Part shown: positions 8,959 to 17,362 of the stretch, piece by piece
Position numbering within the stretch: the first letter of the stretch is position 1
Layout of the letters: the number at the start of each line of letters is the position of its first letter
Origin: CAJQQY01 sp045104975
GTDB lineage: Bacteria; Bacteroidota; Bacteroidia; Chitinophagales; Saprospiraceae
Direction of reading: 5' to 3'
Assembly (NCBI GenBank): GCA_045104975.1
Contig: JBGCCY010000062.1
Coordinates: 1 to 64,000, forward strand
Length of the DNA: 64,000 nt
Notes under the pieces: generated by a model
Databases searched by the model: none
What the model was told of the DNA's origin: nothing
What the model saw: the letters and a program-made list of their open reading frames with translations, nothing else
Made by a program: the position numbers and the translations under genes

Positions 8959-9025
8959 AATTTTCATCCCCTACCCTACAAGTTCAACAAATCCTCAAGA
9001 TCATATAACAATACATTTACAAAAA
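8959..9025. repeat. Dispersed intergenic repeat, copy C
   Basis: Third copy of the element at 2548-2614: CTACAAGTTCAACAAATCCT on the left and TAACAATACATTTACAAA on the right, with the same 32-bp internal distance. The middle is more diverged. It accounts for most of the 300-bp gap between the kinase gene and the next lipoprotein gene; nothing else was recognised in that gap. Confidence 0.6.
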
Positions 9026-9081
9026 AAAAATAAGACCTCATCATCTTATCCACCTTTTTTATTTTCATGCTGCTCTTTTGT

Positions 9082-9774
9082 CTATTTGGCAGCATCACCT
9101 CCTGCCAAAAGTTGGAGTATATTATCCATCCCATCAAAATTCACTTTTCCAGTTTGATCTTTCAAAGTAGCTGTGATATCTTTATTCGGTACTTTAGAAA
9201 GTTGAGGTTTTTCATCCATTTTTACTGTTTCTTCCTTTTCTAAAAGACGAATAATTTTTTCATCCTTGACGTAGGTTCTTCTTTCATTAAAAGTAAAAGG
9301 CCCCATAACAGAAGCCTCCGATACCCTTTCTTCGTAGATAAAATATATTGTTCCATTTTTAATATAGTAGGAAACAGTAGAAGCACCATGTCCCATTACC
9401 TCTTGAACAACTACTTTCCTTGACTTGCCATCCTGGTCATAATACCCAGTAAGATCAGTAATAAATCCGTCCGAATCTTTCATTTCTGCTATCTTCTTAG
9501 AGAAAGATTTCAAATTGTTCTCCGTGTCCTGAAATCTTTCTCTGATGTCCAAAATGTTTTTTTCTACGTCATCAATATATGAAGAGTTGTTTTGGTTATT
9601 TATTTCATTATTATTGGAAGCTTCTTTTTTTACTTGTGGTTTATTATCAGTTTTATTTTCGCCGTTGGAATGTGGCTCCTTAACGGTTGCTTCTGTGGCA
9701 CCATCACCACATGATGCAATGAATATTCCTAAAACCAATAGAAAGAGTAAAAGGTAATTGGAGTAATTTTTCAT
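9082..9774 (-). CDS. Hypothetical lipoprotein
   Basis: A 230-aa protein with a lipoprotein signal, Cys22 in IASCGDG, followed by an Asn/Lys/Glu-rich low-complexity linker (25-65). A helical, probably coiled segment (about 68-95, DIRERFQDTENNLKSFSKKI) precedes a compact beta-rich domain at 100-200 (YIKNGTIYFIYEERV). I do not recognise a named family for the C-terminal domain. It is transcribed alone, with repeat copy C just downstream. Likely an envelope protein; function unknown. Confidence 0.65.
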   Translation of the reverse strand: MKNYSNYLLLFLLVLGIFIASCGDGATEATVKEPHSNGENKTDNKPQVKKEASNNNEINNQNNSSYIDDVEKNILDIRERFQDTENNLKSFSKKIAEMKDSDGFITDLTGYYDQDGKSRKVVVQEVMGHGASTVSYYIKNGTIYFIYEERVSEASVMGPFTFNERRTYVKDEKIIRLLEKEETVKMDEKPQLSKVPNKDITATLKDQTGKVNFDGMDNILQLLAGGDAAK

Positions 9775-9894
9775 GATTCTTTTTTTTTGATTAAAAATTG
9801 TCTACTCTAATATAAGGAGTATCAGCAATTTTCTTTTAAGGAATTAAGATTGAAGAAATTTATAAATTAAACAAGATATATACCTCAAATATAA

Positions 9895-9926
9895 AAACTC
9901 CATTGCTAATAAAAACAATGGAGTTT
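9895..9926 (-). terminator. Hairpin, downstream part of a terminator region
   Basis: AAACTCCATTG at 9895-9905 pairs perfectly with CAATGGAGTTT at 9916-9926. On the minus strand the stem is followed by TTTTTATATTTG. It is the second of two hairpins behind the nitroreductase gene. Confidence 0.45.
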
Positions 9927-9930
9927 CACA

Positions 9931-9960
9931 AAAAAAAATTCCTGCTTAAACATAGGAATC
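9931..9960 (-). terminator. Terminator of the nitroreductase gene
   Basis: On the minus strand ATTCCT (9959-9954) pairs with AGGAAT (9943-9938) and is followed by a run of eight or more T. It lies about 60 bp after the nitroreductase stop. Confidence 0.5.
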
Positions 9961-10015
9961 ATCAATACATCTCTTTTTTAATTACTTCCCCTTTGATTGG
10001 TCATACCAACTATCA

Positions 10016-10648
10016 TTAAGCAATTTCTGTAATTAAATCTTCTTTACTCTTTCTAACTTTCTTAAGTTTCACCAACCAGTCTTTATCAGCTGCTCGATAC
10101 CCCAAAGTAAGTATCACACAACTTCTCAATCCTTTCTCTCTCAATCCTAATATTTTATCCAACGCTGCTGGGTCAAAACCTTCTAGCGGAGTAGCATCCA
10201 CCTCTTCAAATGCAGCAGCTGCGATTGCTTGTGAAAAAGCAATATAAGCTTGTTTAGCCGCATGATTAAAATTCACTTCTGCATCTCTTTGCGGATAACT
10301 GTTCAATAACATTTGACGGTAATTTTCCCAACCCTCATTTTTAAATCCTCTAACTTCATTGGTCAAATCAAACATCTTATTAATTCGCTCAGCCGTATAA
10401 GTATCCCAAGCTGCAAATACTAATAAGTGCGAACAGTCTGTGATCACCGATTGATTCCAAGCGATAGGTTTGATCGTTTCCTTTACTTCTTGATTCGTAA
10501 TTACAAAAACTTCGAAAGGCTGCAATCCACTTGAAGTTGGAGCAAGCGAAATGGCTTCTATAATATTATCAATTTTTTCCTGAGGTACTTTTTCGCCGTT
10601 CATTGCTTTGGTCGCATAACGCCAATTTAATTTATCTAATAATTCCAT
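10016..10648 (-). CDS. NAD(P)H-dependent nitroreductase-family oxidoreductase
   Basis: A 210-aa flavin-dependent nitroreductase-family protein, close to NfsB in length and layout. Recognisable parts are the N-terminal RYATKAM segment, the FMN-binding LAPTSSGLQPFEVFVI segment (residues 36-51), and the C-terminal ILTLGYRAADKDWLVKLKKVR segment that closes the FMN site. Such enzymes reduce quinones, nitroaromatics or related electrophiles using NAD(P)H in the cytoplasm. It is followed by two hairpins. The DJ-1-type gene just upstream on the same strand would fit a shared role against reactive electrophiles or carbonyls, but that link is an inference from position. Confidence 0.9.
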   Translation of the reverse strand: MELLDKLNWRYATKAMNGEKVPQEKIDNIIEAISLAPTSSGLQPFEVFVITNQEVKETIKPIAWNQSVITDCSHLLVFAAWDTYTAERINKMFDLTNEVRGFKNEGWENYRQMLLNSYPQRDAEVNFNHAAKQAYIAFSQAIAAAAFEEVDATPLEGFDPAALDKILGLREKGLRSCVILTLGYRAADKDWLVKLKKVRKSKEDLITEIA

Positions 10649-10746
10649 ATTTATTTTTTGATTTATTTAATTCTAATAGACTTTATTCTAATAACTGACA
10701 CTTAACGATATCAACTGATAGATTGTTTAGGGAATGGTGAATAGTT

Positions 10747-11601
10747 TTATTTCAATTCTTTTAATAAAGTATTCGCTGCTAATTTCCCCAATGCATTAGA
10801 GGCTAAAGGACTTGCTCCTGTAATTAATTTTCTATCCAAACAAACCGTATCATCTGATTTAGTATTGACAATATTAGCTCCTAAACGCTTCAGATCTTCA
10901 CTTAATCCCCTTGGCATAGGTCCAGGTAAATAACCAATCATTGGAGTTTTTTTATCGACAGAATCTGGGAAAACCGCCATCTTGTATCCTTCGTATAAAA
11001 ATTTTTGATTATCTAATGTAGTGGATAAAAGTGCTCCTGGCCCGTGACAAAGTGTTATCGTAAAAATGTCGTTTACATGAGCCCAATTCAATATTTGCCC
11101 AACGTTTTTATCTTCAGGAATATCTAACATGGCACCATGTCCACCTGGTACAAATACTGCTGCATAAGATGCGGAGTAGGCAAAGGAAGTTTCCACAAAA
11201 TCTTGCAATTTTTTAGGTTGCTCAAAATCGGACTTGTATTGATTGTATATAGATTTTACGTGTTCGTCTTTATTTGGAAAAGCCCACATTTCAAAAACGA
11301 CTGGCTTCCCAGTTGGTGTAGCTATTTCAAAATCAAAACCTGCATTTCTTAGATGTAACATTGGCACAAGAGCTTCTACTGGGTGGTTTCCTGTAGAAAA
11401 CATTTTACCATTTTTCATGGTCATGTTCTTTCGCTCTGTAAAAATCGCCAAAATCTTAGATCGCTTTCCTTGATATTTCTTGTAGGAAATATTTTCAAAA
11501 TCCGTTTTGTCAGAAGTGGCTAACTTTAAAGCTATTTTTGAGGGACTGTAGGATCCGTCAGATTCCAATTTTGGAGCGAGACCAAATATTTTTTTTAACA
11601 T
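10747..11601 (-). CDS. hchA: Hsp31-type DJ-1/PfpI protein (HchA, glyoxalase III/deglycase)
   Basis: A 284-aa protein, essentially the same length as E. coli HchA and alignable throughout: GKMFSTGNHPVEAL (E76), VFVPGGHGAM, ITLCHGPGALL (nucleophile Cys185, His186), a VFPDSVDK acid (Asp213), and the C-terminal LITGASPLASNALGKLAA. The family is described as a holding chaperone and glutathione-independent glyoxalase/deglycase acting on methylglyoxal and glycated proteins. No signal peptide, so cytoplasmic. The Crp-like gene lies 98 bp upstream on the same strand and could belong to the same transcript or regulate it. Confidence 0.93.
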   Translation of the reverse strand: MLKKIFGLAPKLESDGSYSPSKIALKLATSDKTDFENISYKKYQGKRSKILAIFTERKNMTMKNGKMFSTGNHPVEALVPMLHLRNAGFDFEIATPTGKPVVFEMWAFPNKDEHVKSIYNQYKSDFEQPKKLQDFVETSFAYSASYAAVFVPGGHGAMLDIPEDKNVGQILNWAHVNDIFTITLCHGPGALLSTTLDNQKFLYEGYKMAVFPDSVDKKTPMIGYLPGPMPRGLSEDLKRLGANIVNTKSDDTVCLDRKLITGASPLASNALGKLAANTLLKELK

Positions 11602-11699
11602 ACCAATATTTTTTAGTTACAAAATAGAGGCACAAAAATAATATTCAGTTGAGTCTTAAAAATTGATGTATGGTAAGAAATTAAGTAATGGAAGAGATT

Positions 11700-12275
11700 C
11701 TATTTTTTGTTTCTTTCAACTCTAATTCTACTCAAACTTTCTTGGGTGATTCCTAAATAAGATGCAATGTGATAATTACGAGTAAACAGCTCAGTATCAG
11801 GATATTGTTCCAAAAATAAATCATACCGCTCTGCAGCAGTCAATTGTAATTGGTTCAAAATTCTTTGATGTAAACTAGCCACATGCCGCTCTAAAAGATT
11901 TCTATGAAAAGGTTCATATTCAGGAAATAGTGTAAATATGTTATTCAATCTTTCCGAATTAAATTCAATGACAGTTGATTCTTTAAGACATTCTACGGTT
12001 AAGGTGGCGGATTCATTATTATGAATTGCGATATAATCACTTATCCACCAATCCTTAATAGCAAATTGCAAGGTATGTTCTTTTCCGCTTTTGTCGATGC
12101 AGTAAGACCTTAGACAACCATCTAATACAAAAAATATTTTGTTTACATTTTGTCCTTGCTGGATTAATTCTGCACCTTTAGAAAATATCTTTTTCCTTGA
12201 AATAGAATAAAGATATTCTTCCGCTTCCAGACTTAATTTTTGGCTGCTTCTTATTTTTTTGATTAAATCTCTCAA
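11700..12275 (-). CDS. Crp/Fnr-family transcriptional regulator
   Basis: A 191-aa protein. Residues 15-115 are a cyclic-nucleotide-binding-type beta roll (KIFSKGAELIQQGQNVNKIFFVLDGCLRSY). The C-terminal helix-turn-helix (NYHIASYLGITQESLSRIRVE) carries the Crp-type recognition helix. No Fe-S cysteine set is present. The start is a TTG; an in-frame TAA two codons upstream and the absence of an early ATG leave no better choice. The Bacteroidota members of this type usually sit beside stress or redox genes, which fits the hchA gene downstream. Ligand unknown. Confidence 0.88.
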   Translation of the reverse strand: MRDLIKKIRSSQKLSLEAEEYLYSISRKKIFSKGAELIQQGQNVNKIFFVLDGCLRSYCIDKSGKEHTLQFAIKDWWISDYIAIHNNESATLTVECLKESTVIEFNSERLNNIFTLFPEYEPFHRNLLERHVASLHQRILNQLQLTAAERYDLFLEQYPDTELFTRNYHIASYLGITQESLSRIRVERNKK

Positions 12276-12313
12276 TTTTTATTTATAATTTTTACAAACA
12301 TCAATTTTTTATA

Positions 12314-12326
12314 ACAATACATTTAC
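12314..12326. repeat. Partial copy of the intergenic repeat (right block only)
   Basis: ACAATACATTTAC, preceded by ATA, is identical to the right block of the three full repeat copies. It sits about 40-50 bp upstream of the Crp-like start on the minus strand. There the block reads GTAAATGTATTGTTAT and could be part of the promoter or a protein-binding site. The left half of the repeat is not recognisable. Confidence 0.4.
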
Positions 12327-12523
12327 GAAAAAAAACTAACTGATATTGAAGTATATATTTTGATACTGATTTTTTATGTTTATTCCTATCCCTCGATTTT
12401 GTTTTTTCTAAAAGAAAAACATTTGTGGGGAAACATAATAGGTCATAAAAAGTCAGGGTCAAGTAAATTGATCATACTGAAAGTACAAGACATTAAACCT
12501 TTTCTTCGATCAATATCATTTCA

Positions 12524-14368
12524 TCAAATCTCTCTAACAAAATCTAAAAAGACTTCTTTATGTCGTTCAAGATTCATGTTAGGAGAAAGTGCCACACGGG
12601 CAATATAATCTTTGTCCCCCTCCTTAGTTGTCCCTTGAGTAGAGGTGGCAGGTATCGTCCAATAGCAACCTTTTAATTGCCCATAACTCACACAGTACTT
12701 ACTTTCATTAGAGATTTTGGTAATCATCATATTGATGAGCTGATGATTTAACGCTCTTTTATAAGACTCTTTTTCTTCTGCAGTATCTCCTTTGGTCGGA
12801 AGGTCTAAAGAAAATACCGATGGAGTAAATCCTTGTTGAGCCAACTCCTCTGAAACAAAATTGATTTTCGCAGTTGGTAACTTATCTTTGATAAAGTTGA
12901 CAAATTCACGGGTGTTTTGATACGCCTCCTGAATTCTTTGTTTCATGGAAGGTAACTGCTTGGCTAATATTTCCAATTGAAGATCAGTTGCTTCATTATC
13001 ACAAAGGTTTAGATGAATTTCTATTTTATCCATCAAGGCTTCCGTTTTTTTATTTCCTACACAGTAGCCAGCAGTACATAATCCACCACTTGGAAATTTC
13101 GACCCACTAGCATAGGAGATCGTTCTAATGGTTGAGAGTATTTTATTTTCTCCTAAGAAATGTACATTAGGGCAAAATGTTTGATCTAAAATAAAAACAG
13201 GATCGACTGCAATTTCTCCTGCTGCAGTTTTCCGTGTAGCACTTAAAACTTCTTTTAATTTTAGTAGATTCGGAACTTCAACTCTAGGGTTAGTTGGAAT
13301 TTCTGCGATGATAAAAGGGATGGCATCATCGTTAGCAATCTTATCTAAAACGACATCAATACCTTGTACCATATCGTTACCACCATCTACCGGTAAATCC
13401 ACTACTTCCACGTTTTCGATACACGCAGCCACTCGTCTTGCTTGATCATTTGTGCCACCATAGCAATTTGGAGGAACAATAAATTTGATTGCCTTTCCTT
13501 TGTGGTTTTCTAATGCATCGTGAATAAGGCCCATCATAATTGCATATTGAATAGATAGTCCACTCGAACCAACTAATGCTTTAGTATGGGTTCCAGTAAT
13601 TTCTGCAATGGAATTTAAAACCAACGCTTTGTTGGCCTCGACATTATTTTTTTGAAGATCCACAGATGGTTTTTCCACTATCGACTTCAAGGCCAAAAAG
13701 CAATTGGCTGGAGTCATGGCAATAGTCTCTCTTCTCCTTACATGCTGAATAGCTGAAATATAATTTTCATTTTTTTCACCATTTACTAATAATACACTTC
13801 CAAGGTGATTAGGAGCATGGAGGAAAAAATCAATATTAGGATGGAGATTAAGATTAGAAATTTCATTTTGTTGTGAAATGAAAATAGTACTCCCATTAAA
13901 CTCAGAAACCTCTTCCACTTTCTGCACCTTCTTTAAATCGAATTGATAACCATAAACCTCTCTCAGGATTTCAACATCAAAAAAATCGGGTAGCTCATCG
14001 GTATAGATAAGTTGAGTATTTTTATTATCCAACAAGTTTTTTCTTAGAACTGCCAAAATAGGAGTTGTCTTGGAAGAAAAACTGATGACACTTTCTGGGT
14101 GGAGATCAGTCAAATTAGCAATTACCCATTCTAGAACGCAGGATAATGGATGACCTAATCGAATATAATCGTAAGCGGTAGGTAATTCATTGAGCGCCGA
14201 TGATTCCCAATTATTGTCATTAAATAACGTCTCAAACCGTTCTATAAATTGAACCTTGGCTAATTTCTCATTATAAATATCTAGTCGATGGGTGGTTAGA
14301 TTCAACCAATCAGCGGGTATATTTTCTAATAGATTTTTAATATAATTTAGCATTTTACTCTCTTCCAT
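12524..14368 (-). CDS. PLP-dependent enzyme, Cys/Met-metabolism (cystathionine gamma-lyase-like) fold
   Basis: A 614-aa cytoplasmic protein. The fold-type-I PLP core spans about 250-600: a phosphate-contact segment VGSSGLSIQYA (266-276), a substrate-side EIPTNPRVEVP, the pyridine-nitrogen aspartate in FILDQTF (Asp395), and the Schiff-base lysine in SYASGSKF (Lys424). The first 200 residues are an extra N-terminal domain that makes it longer than ordinary cystathionine lyases or synthases (about 400 aa). The reaction is probably beta/gamma elimination or replacement on a sulfur amino acid, but the substrate cannot be fixed. A second in-frame ATG at residue 6 is an alternative start. Transcribed alone. 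Confidence 0.8.
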   Translation of the reverse strand: MEESKMLNYIKNLLENIPADWLNLTTHRLDIYNEKLAKVQFIERFETLFNDNNWESSALNELPTAYDYIRLGHPLSCVLEWVIANLTDLHPESVISFSSKTTPILAVLRKNLLDNKNTQLIYTDELPDFFDVEILREVYGYQFDLKKVQKVEEVSEFNGSTIFISQQNEISNLNLHPNIDFFLHAPNHLGSVLLVNGEKNENYISAIQHVRRRETIAMTPANCFLALKSIVEKPSVDLQKNNVEANKALVLNSIAEITGTHTKALVGSSGLSIQYAIMMGLIHDALENHKGKAIKFIVPPNCYGGTNDQARRVAACIENVEVVDLPVDGGNDMVQGIDVVLDKIANDDAIPFIIAEIPTNPRVEVPNLLKLKEVLSATRKTAAGEIAVDPVFILDQTFCPNVHFLGENKILSTIRTISYASGSKFPSGGLCTAGYCVGNKKTEALMDKIEIHLNLCDNEATDLQLEILAKQLPSMKQRIQEAYQNTREFVNFIKDKLPTAKINFVSEELAQQGFTPSVFSLDLPTKGDTAEEKESYKRALNHQLINMMITKISNESKYCVSYGQLKGCYWTIPATSTQGTTKEGDKDYIARVALSPNMNLERHKEVFLDFVREI

Positions 14369-14555
14369 AATTTATCTTTAATTTGGGCGGCAATGTACAT
14401 TAATTAGATATATTTTAAAAGTGCTGAGTACTTGGTCTTAAGTTATTTCGAAATAATATTTATGACAGATACCCACCAAAAACGATCCTCAATACATCTT
14501 ATTAGTTTGGTCTTTACAAAAATTCATTCATCAACTCAATTTAAGAACCAAGTAT

Positions 14556-15818
14556 ATGAAATTATTAAATTTACTATTACTCCTTTGCATTTCTATTTCC
14601 ATCCAAGCGCAAGATGAATCGTCCACTCAGCACTTCCGACATTTAAGATATAATCATGTTTCTCCTTTCATCCAATTGGTCGGAATTCATCCAATAGATA
14701 AGGCAACTGCACAATCTACTTCTCATTATATTTTTAAATATGATAAATCCAAGCGCCTGGTTGAGATAATTAATAATCACTACCATACTGAAAAAAAACA
14801 TCCACTTGCTTCAATTGGTGTTTTTAAAATGGTTATTAAATATGAAAAAGGAGAAGAAATCCGAACCTTCTTCGATTTAAATAACAATAGGATTACAAAT
14901 GATCGAGGTGTTTATAAAGAGGTGTTTTCTTTGGGAAAAAATCAATTTAAAAACAAGTTGGAGTTTTTTGATATCGAAGGAAATCCTATGGAGTCCAATT
15001 GGAATATTTCAAAATACCAATGGGAAAAGAAAAATAAATGGGTAATCGAACGAAGGTTTAATTTAAAAAATGAAGCAGTAAAACTTTCCCCTTATTTTGA
15101 CTTTGATGTAACTGGAATTTTATTGGATAAAAATGGCGTTCCAAAAGCAAAGTATAATTTAAATGAACAATTAGAAGTTGTAGCAAACCCTTTGGGCATC
15201 GCTTCCTACCAAGACAAATATGATGATCAAGGAAATCACGTCGAGTATAGTTATCACAATGTAAAAGATGAGTTGACTTTAAACAAATCAAAATTTGCAG
15301 TAGGTGAAAAAATCTACGATAAAATGGGAAATCACATTGGTATCAAATTATATGATGCGGAAAGAAAAATGACTTTTGATCGCCCTACTCCATCCAATGT
15401 TTCCATCGAATTAAGTGGTGCAGCTTCACAAAAAGATTCTATCGAAATTCGGGAAACTTCCCTCGGATACCTGATTGGTTTGCAACAACTAAAACCTGAC
15501 TTGATGGATAAAGTGATGAATGATAGTTTAAATAAAGTAACCATTGGCTATGATCGAAAACTAAAAAAGGAAGTGGCAAGACCAACGACTCATCAACAAA
15601 TGATTGATTTTGCTACCGATTGGAATAAAGCGAATAATAAATTTCCGCCAGTCCCAAATAACGAAGTAACCATTTTAGATATTTATAATCGTATCGCAAC
15701 GGTCCGTTTGGTTTCAGATAATTGGGTGGAATATTTGCACTTAATAAAATTAGATGGGAATTGGGAAATTATCAATCTGCTTTGGCAACACAAAGATATT
15801 AATCGATATCCGAAGTAG
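14556..15818 (+). CDS. Secreted protein of unknown function
   Basis: A 420-aa protein with a clear signal peptide (hydrophobic 3-14, then IQAQDESS). The body is a series of charged beta-hairpin-like units of the form YDDQGNHVEYSYHN, similar to YD/MORN-like or WG-like repeats, between about 40 and 290. The C-terminal 100 residues (TTHQQMIDFATDWNKANN, IATVRLVSDNWVEYLHLIKLDGNWEIINLLW) look like a SnoaL/NTF2-type lumazine-cone fold. No catalytic residues can be assigned. It ends at a strong terminator. Confidence 0.55.
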   Translation: MKLLNLLLLLCISISIQAQDESSTQHFRHLRYNHVSPFIQLVGIHPIDKATAQSTSHYIFKYDKSKRLVEIINNHYHTEKKHPLASIGVFKMVIKYEKGEEIRTFFDLNNNRITNDRGVYKEVFSLGKNQFKNKLEFFDIEGNPMESNWNISKYQWEKKNKWVIERRFNLKNEAVKLSPYFDFDVTGILLDKNGVPKAKYNLNEQLEVVANPLGIASYQDKYDDQGNHVEYSYHNVKDELTLNKSKFAVGEKIYDKMGNHIGIKLYDAERKMTFDRPTPSNVSIELSGAASQKDSIEIRETSLGYLIGLQQLKPDLMDKVMNDSLNKVTIGYDRKLKKEVARPTTHQQMIDFATDWNKANNKFPPVPNNEVTILDIYNRIATVRLVSDNWVEYLHLIKLDGNWEIINLLWQHKDINRYPK

Positions 15819-15853
15819 TAAAATTTTCAACTTCTACCCTATTTCCAAAAAGT

Positions 15854-15890
15854 AAGACTAAGCTTAAAATCGCTTAGTCTTATTTTTTTT
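15854..15890 (+). terminator. Intrinsic terminator
   Basis: AAGACTAAGC (15854-15863) pairs perfectly with GCTTAGTCTT (15872-15881) over an 8-nt loop, followed by A and eight T. It ends the 420-aa secreted-protein transcript, just before the ArsR promoter. Confidence 0.85.
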
Positions 15891-15899
15891 GCTTAAAAA

Positions 15900-15931
15900 T
15901 TTGCGTAACCGAATAGTTACGTATATATTTA
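15900..15931 (+). promoter_or_regulatory. Promoter of the arsR-type operon
   Basis: TTTG at 15900-15903 and TATATTTA at 15924-15931, with a 20-bp spacer, match the Bacteroidota TTTG/TAnnTTTG promoter except for the last base. The first ArsR operator fills the spacer and the second follows directly. Confidence 0.55.
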
Positions 15932-15949
15932 CGTAACCAATCAGTTACA
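15904..15949. promoter_or_regulatory. Tandem palindromic operators for the ArsR-type regulator
   Basis: CGTAAC-N6-GTTACG (15904-15921) is a perfect 18-bp palindrome. A second unit, CGTAAC-N6-GTTACA (15932-15949), begins exactly 28 bp later. Between them ACGTA-N6-TACGT (15919-15934) makes a third overlapping palindrome that covers the -7 element. The position in the promoter of an arsR-type gene points to autorepression. Confidence 0.7.
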
Positions 15950-15957
15950 TTTAAATT

Positions 15958-16284
15958 ATGAGACGAGACGTATTTCAAGCTATCGCAGATCCAGTTCGAA
16001 GAGAAATAATTGGATTACTTGCTGAGCAACCAATGAACCTTAATGCTGTGGCAGAAAATTTTGAGATTAGCAGACCTGCTATTTCAAAGCATGTCAAAAT
16101 ATTAAAGGAATGTGGAATTGTAATCACTACTAAAAAAGGTAGAGAGCAGTTCTGCGAAATTCAACCTAAGACTTTAATTCCTGTCTCAGACTGGGTTAAC
16201 CAATATCAAAAACTCTGGGAGGATAAACTGGATTCATTCGAAAATTATTTAACCAAATTGCAAAAAAAGAAAAAAAATGAGTGA
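15958..16284 (+). CDS. ArsR-family winged-helix regulator
   Basis: A 108-aa protein covering one winged helix: the family start DVFQAIADPVRREIIGLL, a recognition helix in FEISRPAISKHVKILKE (positions 38-54), and a wing at VITTKKGREQF. No metal-binding cysteine pair of the SmtB/ArsR type is present, so it belongs with the non-metal members that accompany SRPBCC proteins. It overlaps the following SRPBCC gene by 8 bp. Three overlapping palindromes in its own promoter indicate autoregulation. The inducing ligand is unknown and may be what the SRPBCC partner binds. Confidence 0.92.
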   Translation: MRRDVFQAIADPVRREIIGLLAEQPMNLNAVAENFEISRPAISKHVKILKECGIVITTKKGREQFCEIQPKTLIPVSDWVNQYQKLWEDKLDSFENYLTKLQKKKKNE

Positions 16285-16723
16285 TTTAAGCAATCGAACT
16301 TTAACGATCAAAAGAACTTTTTCAGCTCCCATAAAATTGGTCTGGGAAGCATGGACTCAACCTGAACACATTGCCCAATGGTGGGGACCTAAAGGAATGA
16401 AAACTACCATAAAGGAACATGACTTTCAGGTTGGAGGGAGATGGGAATATGCGATGAAGATGCCTGACGGAAATGATTTTATTGGGGAAGGCGTTTATTC
16501 TGAGATTATTGAATTAGCAAAAATATGTACTTCTGCTGAATTCAAACCGATGACTGAAGGAGTCAATTTAGAAGTGCACTTAGAAGCTGATGGAGATAAA
16601 ACTATTTTTACTTTTAATGTAATTCATCCAACGGAGGAGTATTGCAAAGCGCAAGAAAAAATGGGATTCTATAATGGTTGGGGCTCTACTTTTGATCGGT
16701 TAGGAACTTTTGTGGAAGCATAG
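16277..16723 (+). CDS. SRPBCC/AHSA1-type ligand-binding protein
   Basis: A 148-aa START/Bet v1-like (AHSA1 C-terminal domain type) protein. Hallmarks are the N-terminal IKRTFSAPIKLVWEAWT segment, IAQWWGPKG, the FQVGGRWEYAM strand and the C-terminal GWGSTFDRLGTFV helix. These small cavity proteins bind hydrophobic ligands. It is co-translated with the ArsR-type regulator, a very common arrangement in bacteria. A strong terminator follows. Confidence 0.92.
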   Translation: MSDLSNRTLTIKRTFSAPIKLVWEAWTQPEHIAQWWGPKGMKTTIKEHDFQVGGRWEYAMKMPDGNDFIGEGVYSEIIELAKICTSAEFKPMTEGVNLEVHLEADGDKTIFTFNVIHPTEEYCKAQEKMGFYNGWGSTFDRLGTFVEA

Positions 16724-16750
16724 TTTTTGCCGCAAAAATTCCTTTACTTT

Positions 16751-16790
16751 AAAAATGGATAAGCAAATTAAGCTTATCCATTTTTTTTTT
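16751..16790 (+). terminator. Intrinsic terminator
   Basis: AAAAATGGATAAGC (16751-16764) pairs perfectly with GCTTATCCATTTTT (16772-16785) over a 7-nt loop and continues into a T run. Confidence 0.85.
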
Positions 16791-16852
16791 GAAAAAAAAT
16801 CAACAAGGTGTAATAATTCTTAACTTCTGCCACTAACTAATAAAAAACAATT

Positions 16853-17362
16853 TTGAGTAGCGATTTTTACACATCATCAATTCTACCTTTTGCCGCAATC
16901 ATCATCAAGATTTGTCGGGCGTACACGAATACGCAAGAAGATTTTGAAGATTATTATCAAGAGGTTTGTTTGCAAATTTGGCGAACGAAAGACAATTTCA
17001 AAGAACAGTCAGAATGGTCCACTTGGATTTACCGGCTCTCCCTAAATGTTTGTTTGACTTTGATGAAAAAAGATAAAAAGAAGAAATCGCAATTTGATTC
17101 AGATGAATTACCAGATGAAGTTACGGTGGAAAATCATGCCTTCGCAGATGAATCTTTGAATCAACTGTATGATGCCATTCGACAATTATCGGAAGTAGAT
17201 CGAGCAGTTATTTTGCTTTACCTCGAAGAGAAATCTTATCAAGAAATTGCTGACATCATCGGTACGAATCCAAATAATATTGGTGTCCGAATCAAGCGAA
17301 TCAAAGAGCGACTCAAAAAATTATTAACCTTAAAAATATCAGCACATGGAAAAGTCAATTGA
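16853..17362 (+). CDS. RNA polymerase sigma-70 family (ECF-type) factor
   Basis: A 169-aa protein. Region 2 is seen at about 20-60 (EDYYQEVCLQIWRTKDNF) and region 4 at about 115-160 (VDRAVILLYLEEKSYQEIADIIGT followed by GVRIKRIKERL). No region 3, as expected for ECF-type sigmas. The only usable start is TTG at 16853, since a stop lies four codons upstream and no ATG occurs before region 2. The downstream membrane protein overlaps it by 17 bp and may be its partner. The target promoters are unknown. Confidence 0.88.
   Translation: MSSDFYTSSILPFAAIIIKICRAYTNTQEDFEDYYQEVCLQIWRTKDNFKEQSEWSTWIYRLSLNVCLTLMKKDKKKKSQFDSDELPDEVTVENHAFADESLNQLYDAIRQLSEVDRAVILLYLEEKSYQEIADIIGTNPNNIGVRIKRIKERLKKLLTLKISAHGKVN

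Noticed and set aside
12360..12608. 82-codon ORF between the Crp-like and PLP-enzyme genes
   Set aside because: It runs into the 3' end of the PLP-enzyme gene on the other strand, and the product is low-complexity with no recognisable domain.
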